A stretch of DNA of 64,000 bases from Brachionus koreanus (lineage: Eukaryota > Rotifera > Eurotatoria > Ploima > Brachionidae), in assembly GCA_016987375.1 (NCBI GenBank), contig PJRA01000272.1, positions 1,112,936-1,176,935 of the forward strand, in the 5' to 3' direction. This document shows positions 1 to 10,286 of the stretch, piece after piece; the first letter of the stretch is position 1; each line of letters starts with the position of its first letter. The translations under genes and the position numbers were made by a program. A model generated the notes under the pieces. That model was not told the DNA's origin, did no database searches, and worked only from the letters and a program-made list of their open reading frames with translations.

Positions 1-83
1 TGTCATAAGACTAGATGATATTGATGGAGAGCCGAAAGATCCTACTTTGCTACTGGTCATCTTGGTTCTATTCATCTTGACCC
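1..83 (-). CDS. possible 5' end of a gene running off the left edge
   Basis: On the minus strand an ATG at about 83 opens a frame with no stop to the window edge. It is rich in Ser, Thr and Gly and starts MNRTKMTSSKVGS. The first 100 bases have clearly higher GC than the following kilobase, as expected where coding sequence ends. The plus strand is also open here (about 2-118) and would read as a hydrophobic tail, but its codons end in G or C far more often than in other genes of this window, so I prefer the minus reading. Product unknown; too short to classify. Confidence 0.25.
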
Positions 84-1049
84 TTAATAGCGACTTTATT
101 TTAAAATTTATCTTATAAGATAAAAAAAATTTGCTTTTTATTTGTTTTCTATTCAAAATTATTTCAACTTTTAAAATGCAAAGTTAATTTTGATATTGCA
201 TGTACAATTTTTAAAAATAATCTATATACGATATCTAATATTTGTCTTTTTTGAAGAGATCTTAATCAATTTTGGAAAGCAAAATACGCTTTTGTTATTT
301 ATTTATTTATCTAATTTTAAAATTAAATATTTATTTTGCATATCTAATTACATCAGAATACTTTTTAATTTAAATAAATTTAAGATTATTATTAAATATA
401 AAAAAAATATTAATGTATAATTTCATAAGTAAAAAAACGTTTTTCAAAAAGTGGCTTAATTTTGAAATTTTTATTGTAGTTTAAATTTTTTTGTTTTGTA
501 CTCTTAAAATCAACAGATGTTTTTATATTTCATTTATGTTTTCAAAGAAAAACATCACCTGGCTTAGTAATTTGATTCTTTTTCAAAAAAGAATTTTAAA
601 CTCAAAAGCCATATTTTAACTGTTAACTGTTTTTACTCTTCATAGATATCTTAAGCAAAAATTATATTTTAATATAAAATTTTTTAAAATTGATTATCAA
701 TTTATTACAGAAAAAAGATGATTCATTCGTTGATTTAAATCATAGATAATAATATTGATAAATTACACTTTTACCTTAATTCTTTCAAATGAGGCTTTAA
801 TAATTGAAATATGCAAATACATAAGATATAAATAAGTAATCATATTAATAGTAGTTTATTTATTTATTTATTTTATTTATTTATTAATAGTAGTTTATAC
901 TGTAATAATTCAAAATAATTATTTAAGCATTTTTTGCTTACTTAAATAAGCTTTATATCAACAAATATTTATTTCTTTATTTGAATTTATACATATCTAG
1001 CACATTGTTGTAATCTAAAATTAGTAGATTCTATACAGGATTTTAAAGA

Positions 1050-1083
1050 NNNNNNNNNNNNNNNNNNNNNNNNNNNNNNNNNN
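1050..1083. other. assembly gap (34 N)
   Basis: Run of N in the sequence. Confidence 0.99.
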
Positions 1084-1301
1084 CATTAACATTTCAATTA
1101 TAATATCTGCTCAAACATAAATGTTTCTTTCATTGTCTTATTTTTATCTACATTTTTATTTTTTTTACATCGCCTTAAGGCGTCAATTGAATAAATAAAT
1201 AAATAGTAAATAAGGTTTATAATAATGAAAATAAAAATAAAAAAATTAAGAGCCACAGCTTTTAAAGATGCTCTCAATCAAAAGAGCGTTGTATATGTTA
1301 G

Positions 1302-1321
1302 CGTAATTTTGTAAAATTACT
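1302..1321 (+). repeat. left inverted repeat flanking the integrase remnant
   Basis: The 20-mer here matches the reverse complement of 2051-2070 at 19 of 20 positions. Part of the repeat is self-palindromic (ATTTTGTAAAAT). A shared TATATGTTA lies just outside both copies (1292-1300 and the complement near 2092-2100). Candidate terminal inverted repeat. Confidence 0.45.
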
Positions 1322-1466
1322 GAGTGACCAGTAAAAGTTACAAATATATAAAATAAAATAAAGTTTTAATGATTTCCTGAATTTTTATTTTTTTTAGTAA
1401 ATTACTTAAGCTTATTTTAATGTTTAGTAATATAGTAAAATAATTTTATTTATTTTTATAAGATGA

Positions 1467-1910
1467 GTTTCTACCGTGACATCTTGAATTGCAGAATAAA
1501 CCACCTTTTTTGCAGCTGCATCTATTAGCTTAACATTGAGTTATACAGTTATATTTTACCATTCCTTGGCCTCCGCCAATAGATAGCTGACTAACTGCTT
1601 CACGAATACTTAAACTTTTATCTAACTTGACTTGAAAATCAACAACAAAATCCTTAATTAACTCAAAACAATTCCGGGCAAACAAAGTTTTTAATACTAC
1701 AGCCCCAGAAGCAAGTTCATGAAGTGATTTTTCGTAATCTATATCGACTATTCAACAAATCAAATTAGGAGCCTCAGTTAATCCCTTGTCAACTTCTGGA
1801 ATTGGTAAAGTTACAAAATTACCAATATTCACCTCTGGAATATATCTTTAACTTCGTAACTTCATCAATTCCGCTTGTTTGCCCTGATTTGTCCTGACGT
1901 TATCTTTAAT
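1467..1910 (-). pseudogene. C-terminal remnant of a KRBA2-like transposon integrase
   Basis: One minus-strand frame reads through about 148 codons with three in-frame stops. It shows the typical end of the integrase proteins annotated as KRAB-A-domain-containing protein 2-like. There is a stretch close to GNFVTLPIPEVDKG, where family members have a V-x-I/L-P-I/V-P-x-V-D-R/K-G motif. It is followed by a helical linker and a Cys-rich tail with C-x5-C, C-x-C and C-x3-C-H spacing, including the short run CNSRCHG. In live elements that tail follows the DDE integrase core and probably binds zinc. The catalytic core is missing. Short inverted repeats flank the remnant (see 1302 and 2051), so it may be the inside of a deleted element. 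Non-functional as it stands. Family assignment rests on memory of the tail motif. Confidence 0.65.
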
Positions 1911-2050
1911 ACCTAACTAAATTACTAAAAGCAATTGTAGTAAATTACTAAAGTTAAATCAGAGCTTAAAAAAATTACTATTTGTTTAGTAACTTTATAA
2001 AATTACTAGTAAAATATTAAAATGAAATTTTTTTTACATATTTCCTAAGA

Positions 2051-2070
2051 CATTAGTAATTTTACAAAAT
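2051..2070 (-). repeat. right inverted repeat flanking the integrase remnant
   Basis: Partner of 1302-1321, in the opposite orientation, with the decayed integrase tail between them. Total span about 0.8 kb. Confidence 0.45.
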
Positions 2071-3041
2071 AACGTATTTGACAATTTTATTGTAACATAT
2101 ATTCGAAAAAGTTAATTTTATTTTTTCTTAATTTGTTTAAGTTTAAAGAAAAAAAAAATATATATAATAATATTTTATTAAATGATATTTTATTAAAATT
2201 TAAACTTAATTGTAAATTTTTGATTGTTTTTTATATATTTTTTCTACATTCTTATTTTTTAAGATACATTAAGCATCATTTAAAATTTTAAAGAATCAGT
2301 TCAAAAAAGTTTAAAAAGTGTCTTAAAATAGTTTTCAAAAATCTAAATTTATATTGACTTATTGTTTTTAATTAAATATTTTATGTTGTACATCGCCAAA
2401 ATTAATATTTATTTATAGCTGAATCAATAAATAAATATTTTTCAAAAAACAAATAATCTTAAATGAAATAAAATTAACTCATTAAAAAAGAGAATAGAGA
2501 TAAATTGTTAAAAGATAAAAATTGAATGTTGCGTAATAGAAGAATACCGAAATAAGAATTGTTGTTTTAGGTTTTCTTAATTTTAATTTTAAACTACATA
2601 ATTTTGCAAATATAGGTTAAATGTATTCAGCTGTTTTTTTTTTTTTATTTAACTGGGAAAATAAATTAATTTCTTATTCTAATAATATCAAAGTATTTCT
2701 TGAATATTTTTAAAAAAGATAAATTTAAATTCACATACAAAGTCCAATGAACAATATTTTAGTGTCGACTAATTACGCAGATTTATACTATTTTTAGCTG
2801 ATAAATAATTGGGTCTGGTTAAAAAGCTCTCCAAAACAACTGATCAAAAATCGTACGATTTTTTGTTTAGAATAAATACTAATAAGATTATGAAGACATA
2901 ATTATTACATAACAAATTTTCCTAAAAAAATTTATACACAAAATTAAAAAAACTAAAAATTTCAAAGCATTTGCTTATCAAGGTTCAAAATTTAAGTCTT
3001 TAAAATAAAAAAAAAATTTAACTAGTCAATTTTGATCAGAT
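2071..3041. other. AT-rich intergenic sequence upstream of the esterase
   Basis: No coding or RNA gene seen. Long A/T tracts only. The esterase promoter presumably lies near the right end, but no clear TATA element stands out. Confidence 0.6.
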
Positions 3042-4397
3042 ATGAATGATCTAAAAACAAAAACGACCAAGGCGGCTGTTTTAATTTTAATTGCCGGTTC
3101 ATTGTTTCAACTAATCAATCAACCGTTGCCTGACGACTTTGAACAACCATGGAAATATCGACTAATATGCTTTGGAGCTGAATTATCCAATATATTCGTA
3201 ATTAATAAGCTTTAATCTTGCTCATTATATATCTTTTATCAAGGGATATTTTACAGAAAAAGTTGGTTTACTTCATAGAGTTAATGTGACACGTTTCTCT
3301 TATCATATGTCAGTTGGTGCTTTCAATATACGAGATCAAAGTGATAATATCAGTGTACATGATGAAATAATCGAACACCTTTCAATTAGAGTTTACAGAC
3401 CAATGAGTTGGAATAAAGCAAAAAATGTAAATGAAACTCTCCCTACTATTTTGTTTTATCACGGTGGTGGTTATTTTGTAGGATCAGCAGGTAAAAATTA
3501 AAAATTAATATAAAAAAAATAGTAGTTTTAGCAATTTTTTAAGACACTCTTGAACCAGTTACTTATTTGATGGCAAAATATACCCGATATATTGTGGTCT
3601 ATATAGACTATCGATTGATCCCAGAGCATCGATATCCAGCCGCTTACCACGACTCACTCCAAACTGCTATCTATTTGATAAAAAACCATGCCAAATACTC
3701 AATTGACTTGGAAAATTTGATAATAATGGGTGATTCGGCTGGTGGAAATTTAGCCACTGTAATCGGACAACAGTTAATTGCACAAAATATCATTAAACCT
3801 AAGTTACAAGTTTTAATCTATCCAGTATTACAGTTTTTTGACTTTACTCTGCCTTCATATGCTCAAAATTTGCCTAAGCGAATTCTCGGCAGCATAAGTG
3901 CCGACAATTTTAAGAACTTTATCCATTATTTCACCGGTGTTGAAGTTGATGATACAATTTTTTTGAATGGTCATACAACAGCTTTTCAAAAAGAAAGTAA
4001 ATTAGCGAGTTATGTAGACAGGAATTATTTGCCTAAAAAATATTTATCCAAATTTAGCCAAGTTATTTCAGTAAATGACACATACGGAAAATATAGTGAA
4101 TTGAGTGAAATTTTATTGAGCAGTAAAGTATCACCATTATTAGTAGACGATTTATATTTGGATCGAAATACGCCTGTTAACACGATTTTATTGACAGCTG
4201 GAATCGATATGCTAAGAGATGATGGCTTTATTTATGCAGCAAGGCTAAAAAATTTAGGAAAAAAAATTGAGCATATGCACTTTGAAAATTTGTTTCACGG
4301 TATTTTTGGCCTGCTGCATGGACCGCTTCAATTTACTAGAGCCAAGTATTTAGTCAATAATGTTGCTGAACATATAAAAAAAATAGTAAATAAGTAA
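3042..4397 (+). CDS. AADAC: arylacetamide deacetylase-like esterase (type II membrane, hormone-sensitive-lipase family)
   Basis: Three exons: 3042-3197, 3244-3490 and 3544-4397, giving 418 aa against about 400 for vertebrate AADAC. The family hydrolyses ester and amide bonds of lipids and arylacetamides on the ER lumenal side. Residues about 11-26 form the N-terminal signal-anchor helix, followed by the family-typical PLPDDFEQPW. The oxyanion-hole HGGG is at 125-128, the nucleophile Ser199 lies in GDSAGG, the acid is Asp356 in IDMLRDDG and the base is His386 in FHGI, so the catalytic triad is intact. Both introns are about 50 bp with GT-AG borders, and phases agree. The start ATG is the first in frame and places the anchor where the family has it. 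It could be any AADAC/NCEH1-type paralogue; the esterase call is secure, the exact substrate is not. Confidence 0.93.
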
Positions 4398-5044
4398 AGT
4401 TTTACTACAAGTTTTACTTGATAAGTTTGTATAGTCAAAGCTTTTTTTTATTAATGATATAATCAATTAAAAAGTTTTAATTTTTTTATTTTGATTTTTT
4501 TTCGATCGCTAAATTAATTTGTATTTTAAAATATACTGTAAATTTGTTATGTATATATTTTTTATATTTTTAAAGAGATTTTGGATAAAAAAAAATAAAA
4601 ACATTTTGGGAATGTGAAATTTTGGTACAATAATTACAGAAAAAAAGGGTAAACTTTGTTAATTTTTTTCAAATCTGAATAAAATAGTTCAGCAAACAGT
4701 AAATTCTCATCATCAAAAAATATTTCATTAAAACTGTAGTAAATTTCATAGTTTTGCACAGCTATTTAATATTTGCAGTACCATTTTTGTACGATTAGAA
4801 AAAAATGATAGCATTTTCTCTTTTTTTACTGTGATTTCTATTATTGTTACCAAAATTTAACATTGTTCAAATTTATATATTCTAAACTGAATAAATTTTT
4901 CCAATTTTAAATTATTAATTTTAAATTATTTCAGCAAAATATGATTTCTCGTATTTTCTTTAACCAATATGAAATTAAAGCATTAATTTTCCAAGGATAT
5001 ATAAAAAAAAAAAAAAATTTAATGATATTCAATTATACTTTTGA
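4398..5044. other. intergenic sequence between the esterase and the GC island
   Basis: AT-rich, no gene seen. Confidence 0.6.
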
Positions 5045-5332
5045 TTACTGTTGGGGGCCGGCAGAGAGGCCACGTGTCCGGCCAGAAAAAAAAATACCGA
5101 GACCGTGGCCTGTCCTGCAAGCGACCAAATCACGGCCGGTCGATTGAACGCTCAAAGACCGTGGCAGGACGGTGAAGCAGCGGCCAACAAAAAGACCGAC
5201 CGGGAAATGGCCGGCCAAATTTTAGAAGGCCTCCTGTCGGCCAAAATAAAAACCGGCCGTTTAGTAGCCGGCCAACAGAAAGGCTGTTAAACGGCCGACC
5301 GTGTGCAGACCGGCCGGCCACCACACGGTCAA
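5045..5332. repeat. GC-rich island built of GGCCGGCC-type submotifs
   Basis: About 290 bp with more than half G+C, in surroundings near one-quarter G+C. It is dense in GGCC and CCGG words; GGCCGG or CCGGCC recurs many times. GACCGTGGC occurs twice (about 5101 and 5158), and a 9-bp stem GACCGTGTG/CACACGGTC (5298-5330) closes a loop holding CCGGCCGGCC. Both strands carry 60-80-codon open frames of Arg/Pro/Gly composition, as expected by chance in GC-rich DNA. No family is recognised. It could be a transposon end, a satellite fragment or an island under special mutational pressure. Confidence 0.75.
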
Positions 5333-5579
5333 AAATAAAAATTTAGTTATTAAATGTCTAAATTATAAATAAAAGATTTTTAAGAAATATGTAAAACATT
5401 ATTTTCAAAAATTACCTAAAGTAAAATAAAAGATAAAAAAAAATATAACTCTTAATGCCTATAAATTTTTTTAAAAATCTAACTAAATTTTTATTTTGGA
5501 CCGTTAAATTTTTAAGCAAATTACTTTTGTAGCATGTGGATAAAAGCCATTATTTGTGAGATTAAAACTTGGGCTAAAG

Positions 5580-5597
5580 CAGAGTTGTTTAAGAGTC
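5580..5597 (+). repeat. dispersed repeat end, copy 1
   Basis: The 18-mer starting CAGAGTTGTTTAA matches 31153-31170 with one mismatch. Both copies are followed by AGTC/GACTT-rich sequence. It resembles a transposon terminus, but no second end was found. Confidence 0.35.
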
Positions 5598-6150
5598 AAA
5601 GCGAAATTTTTTTCTTAGAAAAAAAGTCTATTGACTTCAAATAAGTTATGTTAAAAGACTTGATTTGATAATTTTTAGAAGTCAAATCACAGACTTCACT
5701 TTGAAAAGATTTAAAAATTACTTTTTTTTTTTTGACTTAGCACAAATCTGTACTAAATCTATAACTAATAAATCTTAAAATATATTTTAAATTTAATTAA
5801 ATACATAAAAGGAAAAATATATAATAAGTTCGGTCAAATGGATCAGAAAGTCTTTATAAATGGAATTGAAGTCACTTTGATCATCAAATTTTTTTTTTTT
5901 TTTTAATTTCAAGGTTAATCAACAGACTAATGCCCTTATCGTAATCGACTGATTAACACTTCATTTATTTAATTTAATAAAATTTTTAAATAATTAAAAT
6001 TACAATTTTTATAAAAATAAAATTATCTGTTATTTTGAAAACAAAAATACATTGATAAATTCATATATCAAATAAAAAAATTCATTAAATTTGATATGTT
6101 TATTAAAAAAATATTTATACAAATAATTCTACTAATAAAAATATTCAAAA
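5598..6150. other. intergenic sequence downstream of TIR gene 1
   Basis: AT-rich, with repeated AGTC/GACTT words up to about 5750. No gene seen. Confidence 0.55.
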
Positions 6151-8142
6151 CTATTTGAATAATTCAGTAAGTTCGTAAGAAAATAGCGCTAAATCTCTCA
6201 AATTAATTGCTTGTTTTGTTGATATGGATTGATAAAAAAATTGAGGAGCATTTTTTAAAATCGAATGAAGTTGAAATAAAACTTTACCATTCAGGGGTTC
6301 AAGTTCTTTAAGAATAGCTTTGTTTAAATTTTTGTCTTCAAACCAAATTTCTATATTATAATGAGACCAATCTAAAATGCTTTTATTTTTTTTTGATAGG
6401 TTTTCAGAATCAGAAGGTTTTTTTTCTGGTAAAATTTGGTCATTAGATTCGACATTTAACAAATTCTTAATTTCATGATTCACTCTTTTTAAACATTCGT
6501 CATAATCATATTTTGTAAAATTAACAAATATCTTTGAGCCTAGAATTATTCCAAGCCATCCATCTGGTTTGTAATTTTGTTGCATTATCAAAGGAATAAT
6601 TGGTTTATTCAATTGAAAAGCATATTCTGCTTCTGCTCTGCAATTAGAGCTTTGTTTGTATTTTTCAGTCATGCACATGAGAACACATTTTGAGTCTTCG
6701 ATTGCTTTAGCCATCGCTTCTAAACTTGATCCATGAATTCTCTCGACATCGATCCATACTTTATGACCAGCTTTTTCCAAGTCTTTTTTTATTTTGAGAC
6801 ATAAATCTCGACTATCTCTGTTGTAGCTTATCATTATATGCTTGATTTTCGATTTTTCTTTTATCTCTTTTTCTTTTTTGGCTGAATCACTACAAAATTC
6901 ATCATTAATACCATTGAAATTTTGTTTTATTCTGTTTTGTTTTATCAGCCACATTAAACCATCAATACTTTGATTTATTTCTATGTTTATCGAACCAATA
7001 AATGATTTAATTTTTTCAACTAAATCATTTTTGCTTTCAACATCTGCAGATATGTTTTTATCAAAGCAAAGTTGCCATAAAAGTTTTAGGCTTATTTCAA
7101 CTTCTTTTTCATTCCCATTGAATATTATTTTTCTTATGGCATCGTTCATCCTATATTTGAAATAGATGTCTTGCTTAATTGAATCATTGATAGCAAGTGA
7201 ATGTAAAGCTTGAATTAATTCTGTTAAGCACCAAAGTATACCATCTGCAGATACAGATATGATCTTATGATAAACAATATCATCATCTAGTTGAATTTCA
7301 GTTCGCATAATTTTCTCTGGATCATCATATTGAAGAACACATTTTATTATTGTTTTTGTCAAAAACTCAACCACTTCATGAATTTCTGTCATATTTTCTA
7401 TTTCCTTATCGTCAGCTAATAATCCTATAGTAACATAGCAAGTATTTTTTAACCTTTTTAATGACCCAATTTTTTTAGAAAAATCTATTAATCGATTCAC
7501 AGCATCAGCATTCCTCCATATATCCATGTATTTTGTATTTATCTTTGCCAAATTGTGAAGACTTCCTATAATAAATTTTGCAAATTGTTGAAAACTTTTT
7601 AAAATTGATGATTTGCATTCAATTTTTTTCGACAATATTCCAGCTAAATTTTCGTTTGCCAAAATATCAATTAAACTCTGAACGCCGTTTATTTCATGAA
7701 CTCGATTTCCAAATTTTATAGACTGATTTGTTAAAGACAAAAGAATATTTGCCATATTTTTTATTTTTTTTGAATTTTTAAAACTAGAAATTGGACCAGA
7801 TAGAATTTTGATATTATTTTCCAGTGAAAATGACAAATTTTTAATAATAAAATTTTCGAATGAATATTTTAACGCCAATTCTGCGAATAATTTCCTATTT
7901 TGTAAATTTTGGCTTTCAGATACCAAATATTTTAAATATTTATCATACGATTCAGTGCTAAAAAAGAATTCCGGCTCTGTCAATGCAGTTAATTTCTGAA
8001 AAGAAATTTCAGCATCTATTTCTTCGTTATTTGGTTCAAGTATAAATTTTTTTGAATCAGTCGAATTAAAATTATTGTCAGATTTTTCATCTTCTTTATC
8101 CTCTTCTGCTTCATAATATGCCTCTTCACATGAAAAAAACAT
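6151..8142 (-). CDS. ARM-TIR-SAM-like protein, paralogue 1 (likely NAD-cleaving innate-immune or signalling protein)
   Basis: Intronless, 663 aa, ATG at 8142. Residues 1-40 are acidic and disordered. About 80-410 are helical with armadillo-like spacing (for example LLWQLCF near 354-360). About 434-555 form a TIR domain beginning HIMISYNRDS. About 590-663 form a divergent SAM-like domain with W and DG-like landmarks. TIR domains of the SARM1/plant/bacterial type cleave NAD+; the glutamate that aligns with the catalytic Glu (SARM1 Glu642, plant WCxxE) is kept as Glu504 in NCRAE. SARM1 has the order ARM-SAM-SAM-TIR, so a SAM-like domain after the TIR is a different layout, known to me from expanded invertebrate families. 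The TIR segment is almost identical in DNA to that of the paralogue at 10.3-12.2 kb. Cytosolic; no signal peptide. Enzymatic activity is inferred, not shown. Confidence 0.88.
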   Translation of the reverse strand: MFFSCEEAYYEAEEDKEDEKSDNNFNSTDSKKFILEPNNEEIDAEISFQKLTALTEPEFFFSTESYDKYLKYLVSESQNLQNRKLFAELALKYSFENFIIKNLSFSLENNIKILSGPISSFKNSKKIKNMANILLSLTNQSIKFGNRVHEINGVQSLIDILANENLAGILSKKIECKSSILKSFQQFAKFIIGSLHNLAKINTKYMDIWRNADAVNRLIDFSKKIGSLKRLKNTCYVTIGLLADDKEIENMTEIHEVVEFLTKTIIKCVLQYDDPEKIMRTEIQLDDDIVYHKIISVSADGILWCLTELIQALHSLAINDSIKQDIYFKYRMNDAIRKIIFNGNEKEVEISLKLLWQLCFDKNISADVESKNDLVEKIKSFIGSINIEINQSIDGLMWLIKQNRIKQNFNGINDEFCSDSAKKEKEIKEKSKIKHIMISYNRDSRDLCLKIKKDLEKAGHKVWIDVERIHGSSLEAMAKAIEDSKCVLMCMTEKYKQSSNCRAEAEYAFQLNKPIIPLIMQQNYKPDGWLGIILGSKIFVNFTKYDYDECLKRVNHEIKNLLNVESNDQILPEKKPSDSENLSKKNKSILDWSHYNIEIWFEDKNLNKAILKELEPLNGKVLFQLHSILKNAPQFFYQSISTKQAINLRDLALFSYELTELFK
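6470..6843 (-). repeat. TIR-domain segment shared with paralogue 2 (copy A)
   Basis: These 374 bases match 10603-10976 at 371 positions. I find only three differences, all silent third-position changes (Tyr, Ala and Ile codons). Identity stops abruptly on both sides, where the two proteins are only loosely similar. This is the signature of recent gene conversion or domain transfer. Confidence 0.95.
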
Positions 8143-9307
8143 TTTAAAATTATCAAAAGTATCTAAATACTTAAAAAATTTAAAATTACTGACACTTTTT
8201 AATTATGTTATTTTTTTACATGGCAACCATTAATGCTACTATTTAACACTAAAATTACGAACAAATTCGAGTTTATTTTAAAAAAACTTGAAGCTTAAGT
8301 TTACAAATTATAAAAATCAGATGTCAAAAACAGAAATTTCTGATCATTATTATTTTCTGATCAAAAATATCAAAATAATTAAATAAATTTTTAAGTGCTG
8401 ATACTTTTAAATTTTAATAGTTTATCTGAAATATACATAAATCTATTTTAATTTATTCAAAGAATTTTCTATTTCAGAAATAGTAAATCATTCATTATAT
8501 TTTAAGTATTTTTGTTTAATTTTCAAAAATTTAAAAAAGTAAATCTCACAAATTTATCAAATTTTACATAAATTATAGTAGAGAAAAGAACAAATGAGCA
8601 AAATTATAAACCTCTATGATAAGACCAAACTTAGTGCTTGCTGTTCAGGTGTGAAATCCAAATAAAAGGATACATGTGAATGCATTAGATTAAGTTCAGG
8701 AACTCGCCACAAAAATCCCTTATACTTTGAAATGAACAGAAAAACTTTAATTGCTAACTGGTTCAAAGATTAATAAACTGATTGTCTAAACTAGCCGTTT
8801 TTTTTCAAGTTTTTTAAAAAAAGTTTTTGGCTAAAAATTAATTTTTAAAATAAACTTTTTTTTTGAACGACTGGTTCGACTTGCGACCGCTTCATTTTAT
8901 TAGAACCGCTGTATTAAAATTATCCATTTTCCAAATTATTTTTTTTTATTCAACCATTAAATACAAAAAATTAATTTACTAAGACCAACTATATTTTTTT
9001 ACTAAAATTTCTTAATCTACCACTAATTTTACTGGAATTCCAAAAAAAATTCATAATTTTGCCAACGAATATTATTTAATTTTATTTTTCGACTTAATTT
9101 TTTAAAATTTTTGAGAAAAATTCAACCCTATTATAAATGAAATATATGTAAAACATTTACACGTTTTACATCAAAAATCAACAAAAATACCTGAAAAATG
9201 TTATTATACAGTTATAGGTTCAAGGTCTTTGCCAGGAAGGAAAAAAGTCTTAAGATTGGAAAATAATTCAAGTTAATTGATTAGTTCTTTTTATTTTTAT
9301 TTTTAGT
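8143..9307. other. intergenic sequence between TIR gene 1 and the transposase fragment
   Basis: AT-rich. Around 8600-8760 GC is somewhat higher, but I recognise no protein or RNA there. Confidence 0.5.
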
Positions 9308-9311
9308 TCTA

Positions 9312-9638
9312 AGGTTCGCGATGGAACAAAATACGGCATCAAAGTAATTTTCCTTCCGAAGAACCATTGTGAGTTGAATCCAATAGAAGGATTATGGTGC
9401 TATCAAAAGAAGGTCAACAAATCAGACTTTTGATTCAATGAAAAGATTATTAGAGAGTTCTAGAAAAGAATTTTTTGAAAAAGAAATAAATAACAAACTG
9501 ATCAAAAGATTTTGGCGTTGTATGAAAGCTTATAAAAATGGATTGAGCTACGGCCAAACTCTTAAAACATACTTCTCTGGCAAATCTAATGCTAAAACAC
9601 AAAAGCATCTAAGAATTTCTAATAGTTTGTTAATATAA
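9312..9638 (+). pseudogene. Tc1/mariner-superfamily (DDE_3-like) transposase C-terminal fragment
   Basis: The frame reads KVRDGTKYGIKVIFLPKNHC, then ELNPIEGLW. This is the block around the last catalytic acidic residue (E in NPIE) of Tc1-like DDE transposases, in the FLPKxHCELNPIE variant. A stop/+1 shift at about 9431 separates it from the continuing C-terminal helix region (9438-9638), which ends in LRISNSLLI. The N-terminal DNA-binding and first catalytic parts are absent. A TTTTTATTTTTAG acceptor-like run precedes it, so it may be a last exon of a decayed element. It sits between the two TIR paralogues. Confidence 0.7.
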
Positions 9639-10286
9639 AAGATGAAAATTAAATTTTAATGATTTTTTTTAGAAATTGAACTATATTTTGACTTTTTTTT
9701 GGATTAATTAAGCTTTAAATAAAAAAAAGTGAAACCTGAGATTTGTTCAGAATTTTGTCTACTTTTATAATTTAGATAAAAAAATTAAGGTCTTGGGTCA
9801 ATCCTCCGACGAGAATGAAAAAAACTGGAAAAAGCATAAAAAAATGTGTTTTTTTGGTTTAAAGTGCAACTTAATTCCACTTAAAATACTTGAAAAATAT
9901 ATCATTTAATAGAAAATTTTGCGCTCTTTAAAAATATATATAGATATAGTAACTTTTGAATGAAAACTCTTCTCAAAAATTTCAAAAACCTAAACAACTG
10001 CTTTCAAAAACTATCAAACTTCAAGACCCTCTAGTCAAAAATTTTTTTGTTTTTTCCCCCCGAACCTTAGTTATATTTTTATTGAATTTAAATGAAAAAT
10101 CTCAATTTTTATATGTGTAGAGAAATTTTTTTATACTGTTGAAAAATAATAAACATTTAATAAAATTAGTGCTTTATTCATAAATTAAATCTATGTAAAA
10201 TTAACATGTCAATTACTAAATATCAATTTTTATTTATTAATTATTTTTTCTCTAAATGATTAAAATGTTAAAAAAAATTGAAATTA
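9639..10286. other. intergenic sequence downstream of TIR gene 2
   Basis: AT-rich, no gene seen. Confidence 0.55.

Larger units (their letters stand above)
119..1440. other. AT-rich intergenic sequence with an assembly gap
   Basis: No supportable gene. Poly-A/T tracts, a TTTA microsatellite-like run around 855-890 and a run of N at 1050-1083. The small open frame near 190-420 is low-complexity Ile/Asn/Phe/Lys and looks like chance. Confidence 0.7.

Noticed and set aside
190..420. 76-codon plus-strand open frame
   Set aside because: Low-complexity Ile/Phe/Asn/Lys composition expected from random AT-rich DNA; no splice context.
4941..5324. Arg/Pro/Gly frames on both strands over the GC island
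   Set aside because: Overlapping frames on both strands with no domain; explained by GC-rich sequence lacking AT-rich stop codons.
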